Shown piece by piece: positions 56,508 to 64,000 of a stretch of 64,000 bases of DNA; position 1 is the stretch's first letter, and each line of letters opens with the position of its first letter. The stretch is from Halictus rubicundus (taxonomy: Eukaryota; Arthropoda; Insecta; Hymenoptera; Halictidae). Both the position numbers and the translations under genes were made by a program. Under the pieces are notes generated by a model. That model was not told where the DNA came from, searched no databases, and saw nothing but the letters and a program-made list of their open reading frames with translations. Where the stretch lies: the NCBI RefSeq assembly GCF_050948215.1, contig NC_135151.1:19962720-20026719 (forward strand). The letters are read 5' to 3'.

Positions 56508-58330
56508 TGGCTGCGCGTGGATGTGTCAACGTTTAAGGATAGAAACGTCGGATGATAAGAAAAATACTCCACCGCCGGAAAGGGGGAGCGGAGGAGGAGG
56601 AGGATGAGTAATTATACCAATGGGAGGACTGCCGCGTCATTTACCATTAACCTTGAAAGAAAGCACACAAATTGAACCGACCACTTCTCCGATGCAATAG
56701 ATTTTGCTGCCGCAAAGCCAGGTGGAAACATTAAACTCAGGTTTCTTCACCGCGACCCGTGTACTCGAATGACAATTCTCATTAGGCTAATTTTTCATTT
56801 AATTACTGGACAGCAAGCGACTACACATTGTGCCTCGGCCGAAGTAGGTCGCCTGACGATCTCCATTGTTTTTACTGTTACGAATCAATTGCTAGAGACA
56901 GGTGATTAACCAAAATTAATCAGCTCAAACTAATACGTTGACATTTAAAAATTTTGTTATTCTGTCTAATCACATAGTTAATTATATATACATAATTATT
57001 TTTTTTAGTTCTTTTTCAAGGTAATTGTCATTTTGTTTGTTGGAAATGTGCGGTTTTTCTATATTATATAACATAACAATATAGTTATATACTATATACT
57101 ATAGTTATATAGTTATAGATAACAAGTACAGTTATATATGCCTGCACGATGACCTTCGGATGACCTTGAACACTAGAAGATGAAATTGTAAGACAATGGT
57201 ATGAGAACTTACGGTTTACGTTATTAAGTGACGACGTCTCTTGACGGTTTATGCTCTTTCTGAAACGCATAATCGCTGATTACGATGCTCTTTCTATTGT
57301 TTCCGGAATAATGGCAACACAAACACTAATTATACTGTTCACTGTGCCTTCGAAAGGAACAATCTGATGGAGTTAAAGCAGACAAACGTGTTGGCCAATT
57401 TAAGAGTCACCTAAATGGGTAAACTGTGGTACGAACATTTTTCATAACATTAAAAGCAATGGAGATGTCTAGGTGACCTGCTTCAGCTAGGACACTCTGT
57501 ATAATTATGTTAAATGAACATTAATTTAAAACGCTTCTTTCATGAAATACGAGAAAGGATACTAAAAGTTTGCACTCGGTGTAATTATGTTATCACTCAA
57601 AATTACATTTGTCTGGGAATAAATTGTTGAAAAGTAACACAAAGCTATTTTTGTCGTGGCGATTACTATTCGTAGAATGTTTCTAAGAATGTTAACGTTT
57701 TTCATTTACTTCAGGATATTATCGTAGGAAAATTCGTAATAATTTTCCTTCATTACTTTAATTATTAAACCGTCTTCTTACATCTGCAATGCACTTCAGA
57801 TAAATCTTTCCTTTGATGTTTCTCTGACGCTCATTGTTATATCTTTATTACCCGGCTTTCAAACTTGCACAATTAAGAGCATAACAGAGTGCCTCTGACG
57901 AAACAAGGTGAATACTGGCATTGTTTATTACGGAGCAGAATCTAAAATTCAAACTAGAGATTGTAAAAGTATGAAGGAAAATCGAAGAGAAAAGTCGACA
58001 AGTACGTACCAAATAAATTATTGAAAAATTCGAGATACTAAACGAAACATTCCCACAGTACGGTAAAAGGTGCCAACAAAAAATGTTTCAATGCTCAGAA
58101 ACGCAACATTTTATGCAAAACACAACAGTTTATGCAAAATAAAACATTTCTATCTGAATTCCAACAAACTGAAGTGAAATAGAAATTTATTTCCTATCTT
58201 AATATGTTTAATAGATTGGAAATACTATGACAGTATTTTCAAAATCTAATATTTTTACTGTTTTAAATTGCACCTACTCATTTTTGTCATAAATGCATAA
58301 AATCCACAGTCTATTAATAATATATATTTT
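56508..58330. other. AT-rich unique sequence with an IS630-type end
   Basis: 57065-57125 is nearly pure AT with repeated TATAGTTATATA. 57150-57170 has GATGACCTTCGGATGACCTT, and 57473-57503 ends GCTAGGACACTCTGTATAA, together looking like one end of an IS630-type element. No gene. Confidence 0.4.
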
Positions 58331-58336
58331 ATTCCA

Positions 58337-58685
58337 GAACAAATTAGCAAGCACGCACAGCGAATTAGCAAAGGCAAATTTATCTTCCAGCATGAAAACG
58401 CTGCCGTTCACCGAGCCAAGGTTGTCGGACAATTTTTTAAAAGAGAAAACATCAGTTCTGGCGAATCCAACGCTTCCCGGATTTGAATATTACCGAAAAC
58501 TGTTGGGGAGAGTTCGGACGAGCTGTATACATGAATGCCGAGCAGTATGGTAATATTCAACAATTAAAATAGGGTATAACGGTCGAATGGAACAATTTGT
58601 CGCATAATATAATCAAGGCAATAACCAAATAAATCTTTACCAAATCGAATGGTTGAAGTAATGGAAATAAAGGTGCTCATTATTA
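58337..58685 (+). pseudogene. Tc1/Tc3-like transposase C-terminal fossil
   Basis: One frame reads HAQRISKGKFIFQHENAAVH, then RAKVVGQFFKREN, the segment around the second catalytic acid; the usual HDNA is HENA, an Asp to Glu change. In another frame CWGEFGRAVYMNAEQYGNIQ and WNNLSHNIIKAI follow, matching the region after the third acid. The SPDLNPIEN stretch between is frameshifted. The 86-codon open frame at 58293-58553 is a different, non-native frame across this fossil. Confidence 0.7.
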
Positions 58686-58842
58686 ATTACCTGGTAAGTA
58701 GTATGTAACTTTTCTCTTTACGTAAATATGTGTTGTAAATGTGCTTTTTGTTTACTCAGACAGCGAGCGAGGTCAACTTCATGTACTGCACTGTAGTGGA
58801 GGCGAAGAGGAGAAGTCGTTCAGCAGGCCTGTACTACAGTAA

Positions 58843-58990
58843 AGTCTTGATCTAAGCCGAACGGAGCTACACAATCTTAGTTCGCCTAACCCCTCCACTG
58901 TGGGGCATACCCCGCGAGGGGCCCAGAAGCTCGAGCTGCCTCGGCCGCCGAGCAGTATAAGTATAAACAGACAAGCATAGCAGACCAATA
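58843..58990. mobile_element. Diverged, inverted TA MITE related to CAGTGATTTCTCGATATA
   Basis: Starts CAGTAAAGTCTTGATCTAAG. Contains CCCCTCCACTGTGGGGCATA, CCCCGCGAGGGGCC, AGCTCGAG and GCCTCGG, matching in reverse complement the core seen at 26600-26665. The far end is uncertain. Confidence 0.45.
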
Positions 58991-59646
58991 CTTCATTACC
59001 CCCAAAAAGATATTATCCATGTACCATCTGCTCGCAGGCTCATAATCCTGAACTTCCTTGGTGCTTGATTCTCACCATGAGAGAGATCAATAACTCAAAA
59101 ACCGTGGCATGCCTACCTGTTCTTTTAGCTAACAAGTCAGTTATTACGTCGAGCCAACAGGAGTTCTCATAATCAATGCAGGTCCAGGCTGTCAGTATCC
59201 CCCCCCCCCCCCACCCTTCTCCATCGTTCACCTTCATCGATTTCGAGTTTCCCTGGCAAACCTAGCAATCAGTATAACCCAGACTCAATCCACACCTCCG
59301 TGTTATCGTAAATTACTTTTTCCTCGATTTCTGCAATTCCATTATCACCACCGATTTGAACAAAGTTTTTCCTAAAGGTCTTCCTCTCCGCCTGGGATAG
59401 TAATTCACGGTAACACGAAGGTCAGGGTTAGATCAGGGCTAGATTCAGGCGAGACCCAGCTTAAGCTTGGTTCAAACGAATCTCATTGGTTCATTGCACT
59501 TTACACAATTTATTTTACTTCTTGTTTGTACTATCTTTCTGCCATTTGACAAATGACTTCGGTAATTCCGGAATTTTTTCGGGCAAACAAGATGTAGATG
59601 GGAGGCAAGCATAAACAAAGCAATTGTTGATAAGGTACCGCTCACT
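58991..59646. other. Unique sequence
   Basis: A poly-C run at 59199-59212. No gene recognised. Confidence 0.4.
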
Positions 59647-59870
59647 ATGTACGCCACCAATCAGCGAACAAGTGGGAAATTGTCAGCCATAAACCGAGAA
59701 TACGACCGAAGAGCGGCAATACTCGAATCGCTTCGTGCCGGAAAATCGGCCACCGAGATCATTGCGTGGTTTGGCTACGGAATGGCGGAAGTTTACGACC
59801 TTGCCGAGAAATTCTGACAAACAGTAGAAGGTTACTGCGTCGCGAGCAACTCCCAACAATGGTCCAATGA
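59647..59870 (+). pseudogene. mariner/Tc1-like transposase N-terminal fragment
   Basis: 57-codon frame from ATG at 59647: MYATNQRTSGKLSAINREYD, then RRAAILESLRAGKSATEIIA, then WFGYGMAEVYDLAEKF and a stop. RRAAIxxxLRAGxSxTEIIxxFGYxxxxVYD is the N-terminal helix-turn-helix of an IS630/mariner-like transposase common in insects. Residues after the stop (to about 59870) may be decayed continuation. Truncated where a MITE begins (59994). Confidence 0.65.
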
Positions 59871-59993
59871 TCGCAAGAGAATGGCGAATCGAAAGAAAAT
59901 ATTAATCAGGTCTCACGAAAACCTCGGTTATCACTGGTCTTCCGATTTTTGGCTTACCTCGACTGCGACCTCCTTGACAATTACAGTGAATTC

Positions 59994-60150
59994 TCGATAT
60001 ATGTCAACAACACGGGCCTTGCGTCGTGTATCGTCCCGGAGACATAGCGGTGTTATGTTTACCTCGGCGTCCGAGGCCTCTCGAGCTTCGGGTATACCCC
60101 GCGGTAGTGGGGATAACTCCGCGACATTTATCATCCAGGTCTTGGCGACA
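59994..60150. mobile_element. TA MITE, family CAGTGATTTCTCGATATA (right end lost)
   Basis: TA-CAGTGAATTCTCGATATATG left, then family core blocks to CATCCAGGTCTTGGCGACA. It stops where IS630-like sequence (ACAGTCAAATATCTCAGCGA) begins. Confidence 0.75.
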
Positions 60151-60354
60151 ACAGTCAAATATCTCAGCGACGGTAAGTTTTAGGACAAACACACTTTAGT
60201 ACTTCTATACTCGGAATACGCTAATCTATCGAAATCGAGCATAAAAAATTGGACATTCGATTTAAAAAAAACAAAGGTGACCTCTATATCTTCTCTACGC
60301 CTCCACTTGCAAGAATATCATTTATCATGTGTACAGAGTTCGTGGGACACACTG
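60150..60354. mobile_element. IS630/Tc1-like terminal region (DUF4817 family)
   Basis: ACAGTCAAATATCTCAGCGA, CGGTAAGTTTTAGGACAAAC, AAAGGTGACCTCTATATCTT, then CTCTACGCCTCCACTTGCAA, to GTGGGACACACTG-TA. Retains a readable, MITE-free version of the region interrupted at 5488. The internal part AACTTCTGTAAGTAAC is deleted. Confidence 0.8.
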
Positions 60355-60356
60355 TA

Positions 60357-60480
60357 CAGGGTGTCAAAAAATTATATGTCACGGCCACCATAGCGTGATT
60401 CTACACCTGTGATTTGGTGAAAATTGACATAAAAACTCCCCGCAAAATTGACCTTGACCTTGAAAATCAAGGTCAAAAAA
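60357..60480. mobile_element. IS630-type terminal fragment abutting the previous element
   Basis: CAGGGTGTCAAAAAATTATA begins at the same TA that ends the preceding element. It is followed by GACCTTGACCTTGAAAATCA and AGGTCA, the typical inner block. No transposase. Confidence 0.5.
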
Positions 60481-61459
60481 ACAAAAATTTTTTTGTTTAA
60501 TCGTGTTCTACTGGTCATAAGGATCAACTTTGTGAAGAAAACCATGGACCGCATCTCAACCGTTCTCTTAAAAAATGATGTTGCATTTCTTATAATTTTT
60601 GCAGCTTCTTTCTTTCATTCTGTAGTTAGGGCAATAGTAGTATCACGATTTTGATAATTTCATACCCAACGAGATAGCTTACGACGCGTTAGCGTAGAAT
60701 TGTTCAATAGATTCGTTTCTTTGAGCACACATATTGTATGTGTGCTCAAAATGTTTACGTTTGACGCAGTGAGCACATGAAAGTAATAGAATGAAAACAG
60801 TCAAGTTTCGAATTTGCAAGGTTAATTTGCAGGCGTCGTACCGAGAATTATGGACAAGAGTGTTATTGGTTTGTGCGTGGCAATGTCGTCGCGTTCTCTC
60901 GTGGATGCGGCAGCCATAACCGAGCCGGGAGCGCGTCTGCTGTTTTAATCTTTGGTAAGAGCGGCGGCGAACGCGCTGCTACACTTTGTAATACATCGGG
61001 CTAATGCCTTAGACAACAGGACCGTGACGCATCGCGGTGAGTGCTCGACCCTGGTCGGTTGTATCCTGCGTAACCAGATCACGACAAAGGGAAGAGCATG
61101 TTGCCGGTCGATCGGAGGAGAGCGGACCGGCGTCGGCAGAACAAGGAAGCGCGCAAGGAGCAGGAATAGCTTAGGCAAGAAGTACAATGCCGCCTCGAGG
61201 TAAGCAGGTGCGCAACATCCTATCGCCTCCGCTGAACCTCTGTTCCCTGAACAGCCTGTCTGTCCCTCTCTGCCGCGCACCGTTTTGCCATAAGCGTCTC
61301 CTTCTCGCGACGATCTCTCCCAACCAGGCCCCTTCTTTCTCTCACCTCCTCTGCTCCTGCGCACGGTTCCGCCGGCACCTGACCCAGCATCCTCTCCATA
61401 GTCTCCGCGTGTTTACGCAACACGGGGAACAGGATCGATCGCGATCAGCGAACGCTGCA
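60481..61459. other. Unique sequence; palindromic repeat at 60720-60750
   Basis: The palindrome TTTGAGCACACATA/TATGTGTGCTCAAA, with flanks shared (inverted) with 5185-5300, and a scrap of IS630-like 5' region (GAAAGTAATAGAATGAAAAC, 60779-60798). 60880-61459 is CpG-rich with no recognised gene. Confidence 0.5.
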
Positions 61460-61464
61460 CGCCG

Positions 61465-62889
61465 CACAGTGGTCCAGATCGAGAAATTCAGTGACTTTTT
61501 GTTATAACTTTTGTACCATAAGAGTTATCGGGATGAAATTTGCACTAAAATTCATTAAAAAAATAGTCAATTTGAACTAAAGAAAAATTAATATTTTTTA
61601 AATTTGTTAAACAATAATTTCTTATTAATTTTCATTGATATTTTTCACTAAAAAAAAAATTGTTTAAATACAATCTTCCAAACCATTTTTTCTGTCTAAG
61701 TGTGTATTTTATATTTGTTTCACACATGCAATGTTTAATGAATTGGGAAAAATGTAAATTTGAGGAGTCGGGTAAGGTAAAAACGTCACATAACTGTGTC
61801 AAAAGATATTTTTTATAATAATTGATAATATTTGTAATATTGTATATAATATAAAATAATTTAGTAACATTTTTGTAAATCTTTTGTGATAAAAATGTGA
61901 TAACAATGATGGTTTTATAATATAATAATAATAACATGAAATATGAAAAAATAATATTTGTTTATACTTTGTCAGTCTTCATTCTCAAATGGTTTTGTCT
62001 AGCATTATTTTTTATAGTCCATCCATTTCAAAGCCTGCCTTTTCTATTATTTAATTATTAATAATTCAGCTTCTGGTTCTAAATTTTGTATTCTTTTCTT
62101 ACATGATTTCACTCGCATTGCTGACATGTGCGGGTCCGATGTCAATAAAAGTCTATAAAATACATCTTCATTTGTTAATATTCTGTCTGATTTTCTTGTA
62201 TGTTTGTATCTAAATTGTTTAAAGTCTTTGTGACGTGTTTCTTGAGCCTCCTCCGATAATTGTCCGATTGGTAATAATGCGTGTTTTATTACATCTGCAC
62301 CATGCATTAATAACTTATGGACTGAAGCAGGCATGGGGATACCAATCATAATCGTAAAATTGTCAGTTTTAAACTGCTATAATTTGCAAAGGCGGAAGAG
62401 TGCGGAAATAATTTTTATACCATCATATAGAGGAAGGTGTACTGAAAATAGTCGAATTTGTTAGAAACTGGGACTTCCTGGGACTTTAAAGATATCTCTT
62501 ACCGAATATAAAAAATTTTTTTAATTTTCTCCATTTAGTCCAGCATTAACTTTTAATACATTGTGCAGACTAATTAATAATGTAAGACACGATTTCTTAT
62601 CGCAAAAATCTGCTCTTTAATTTAAAAAAAAAAAAGCGCGAGAAAATATTAAATAGGAACGTCAGGGCATCGCATCAAAGTGAAGCAATTTTTCTTGTGA
62701 AAAATACTCTTCTTAAAATGTCCAACTTTCAATATTTATTGCAACTATAATATTTAATAAATTGTACTAATTTCTCCATTTCCGAGGTCTATGGACATTT
62801 GGGAAGCAATGTTCATTGATCAGGTATCGATACATGAAAGTTCATTTTCGGGCCAAAAGTCACTGAATTTCTCGATTTGGACCACTGTG
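61465..62889 (-). mobile_element. Transib element, subfamily 1, both ends and 5-bp TSD present
   Basis: Flanked by CGCCG on each side (61460-61464 and 62890-62894), a perfect 5-bp target duplication. TIRs of about 37 bp begin CACAGTGGTCCA and differ at only one or two positions. Read on the minus strand: 5' TIR, about 500 bp of non-coding sequence, the C-terminal transposase fragment (62349-62047), a long AT-rich 3' region, 3' TIR. At 1425 bp it is a deletion derivative lacking most of the transposase. Heptamer CACAGTG equals the V(D)J RSS heptamer. Confidence 0.9.
62047..62349 (-). pseudogene. Transib transposase C-terminal fragment
   Basis: 100-codon frame: MIGIPMPASVHKLLMHGADV, then IKHALLPIGQLSEEAQETRH, then KDFKQFRYKHTRKSDR and DVFYRLLLTSDP, ending EAELLIIK. 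MPxSVHKLLxHGA..LLPIGxLSEEAQE is the conserved C-terminal block of Transib transposases, with the presumed catalytic Glu in EEAQE. It differs from the copy at 7-270 by very few residues (for example LTNED versus LRNED). A start codon here is incidental; the native frame extended further 5'. Confidence 0.8.
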
Positions 62890-63050
62890 CGCCGTCCAAC
62901 TCTCGAATAGAGAAGAATGTAAATTGCGGTCGCCGCCGTAGAAAATAACCGAGCCATTTAATAAGGACCTAAACACCATCCGTTGCCGGTCGCAACGGCT
63001 AATTTCTAGTCGGCCTTCTTTGCCGTGTCGCGTTACCTGTTCTTAGGGGC

Positions 63051-63416
63051 GTGACGCGTCGCCGAGACCGGGACCACGTCGCGGTGGGGTCATCGATTAT
63101 GAAATTACACGTGTCAAAGTTAACGACTCTTCTTACGAACTCTTTATCAATATTCTTTGGTAATACTTTAATGTTCTTCCAATATGAAAGCACAACAGAT
63201 TTCGTTACACGAGATTCTAAGACTAATTTAAAGTATCTGAGGTTAGATGGATCAGTCCTCGCAGCCAGAAGATCGAAAATAGCTTCTGAATTTAATTTTG
63301 GGAATATTCCTGTGACGTTTTTCACTACTTTGATAGGTGGGTTAGGCCCCGATTTGACTGGTGCTGATACAGTTTTTCTAAAGAGTATTAAAATATTGTT
63401 AATAAATTCTTATTGA
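63051..63416 (+). pseudogene. SNF2-family helicase fragment, BTAF1/Mot1-like
   Basis: The open frame contains NTLMFFQYESTTDFVTRDSK, then LKYLRLDGSVLAARRSKIAS, then EFNFGNIPV, then TTLIGGLGPDLTGADTVF. YLRLDGSVPxxxRxxIxxEFN..TTQVGGLGLNLTGADTVIF is the helicase C-lobe (motifs IV-V) of SNF2 ATPases; the LTGADTV wording is closest, from memory, to BTAF1/Mot1, which removes TBP from DNA. Here the Q of TTQ and the N of LNL are changed, and the frame leaves the family after ADTVF. Motif VI (the RIGQ region) is absent, and no ATPase N-lobe is nearby. Best read as a decayed gene fragment or retrocopy; a diverged exon is less likely. Confidence 0.5.
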
Positions 63417-63449
63417 TTTCTTGTTTCAACGACCAATAGGCGGTTCCTA

Positions 63450-63684
63450 TTAACCCTTAAATGCATGAGTGGGGTCCGCAAAGGACCCCAGTGTTGGATT
63501 TTGTGTTAACATTTTTAGCCGCGCCATTTTTAGTTTACAGAAATTTTACAGTTTTACAGAAAGTTTACAAAAATAAATTGTTGCTGTGATTAAAGTTAGC
63601 AAGGAATTAGGTAAGTGGGGTCCTCAATGGACCCCATGTATGCATTCATGTTCCTAATATTTAGTTTATGCACTTGAGGGTTAA
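63450..63684. mobile_element. TTAA MITE, family CCCTTAAATGCATGAGTGGG
   Basis: TTAA-CCCTTAAATGCATGAG left and TATGCACTTGAGGG-TTAA right, 235 bp. GGGGTCCGCAAAGGACCCC near the left and GGGGTCCTCAATGGACCCC near the right are each internal palindromes. Confidence 0.85.
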
Positions 63685-64000
63685 GCTTTCTACCCCAAGT
63701 TATACGCGATAATTAATTGTTTATAGCCCGTGAGTATTTCCTGCCTCGACAAGTTCCACAGCTGGGTAGAATTTCGGGAGGAAAAATATTTCGAATACTA
63801 TTTTAAATAATCGTTGTTCTACGATTCGAATAAACTATTCCAAAGAAATTAAATTATTTTTTGGATGCCTGTAGCACAGAAAGTTTGAACAATACCGAAG
63901 AATTGAAAATCACGTGATCACTCGGCATAAAACGTCCCAGACACCTAATCCCCCTCCCGATCTCCCCGGGGTTGTAAACTATGCGTCGCAAAGTAGACTA
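63685..64000. other. Unique AT-rich sequence
   Basis: Nothing recognised. Confidence 0.4.

Overview
The window looks like nuclear DNA from an insect, most likely a hymenopteran and probably an ant. The evidence is indirect. CpG-rich unique DNA alternates with AT-rich repeat blocks, and there are long (GA)n/(TC)n tracts. The repeats are eukaryotic DNA transposons: Transib, mariner, Tc1/IS630-like elements with a DUF4817-type N-terminal domain, and TTAA-target (piggyBac-like) MITEs. There is also a non-LTR retrotransposon fragment. I see no bacterial gene organisation, no rRNA or tRNA gene, no CRISPR array, and no intact host protein-coding gene. Almost everything identifiable is a transposon or its remains, set in unique DNA that could be intergenic or a large intron.

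Layout. 1-848 is the 3' part of a Transib (RAG1-like) element. 1998-2627 holds a TTAA MITE, a small tandem duplication and a hAT-like GC-rich element. 4663-6004 is a rearranged Tc1/IS630-like element invaded by a TTAA MITE. 7185-7357 is a TA-target MITE, and 7777-8800 a 5'-truncated non-LTR retrotransposon split by a 403-bp MITE. 10186-11480 is a second Transib subfamily. 13676-14862 holds TTAA MITEs and a 293-bp tandem triplication. 16225-16822 is a Tc1 fossil plus a MITE. 19-28 kb contains scattered MITEs, including a three-element nest at 26298-27175. 30-36.7 kb contains further IS630-like remains. 38064-39021 is an 82-bp minisatellite. 43257-45491 is a TTAA MITE, an IS630-like element and a mariner MITE. 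47692-49762 is a mariner with a MITE inside its TIR and a second MITE inside that. 51990-53383 is an internally deleted IS630-like element and a foldback MITE. 54921-56507 is the second copy of Transib subfamily 2, carrying a MITE. 58.3-60.4 kb holds Tc1/mariner-like fossils and MITEs. 61465-62889 is a complete-ended Transib deletion derivative with a 5-bp target duplication. 63051-63416 is a decayed SNF2-helicase (BTAF1/Mot1-like) fragment, and 63450-63684 a TTAA MITE.

The elements do not form a pathway, but nesting gives a relative age order. IS630-like, Transib, mariner and non-LTR copies were invaded by TA-target MITEs, and these in turn by TTAA-target MITEs. Paralogous empty sites inside the window confirm several insertion points to the base. 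The most notable feature is four Transib pieces of two subfamilies. All retain the C-terminal part of a RAG1-like core, and their ends match or resemble the CACAGTG heptamer of V(D)J recombination signals.

Limits: no alignment or database search was possible. Family names rest on recognised motifs and on repeat copies compared within the window.
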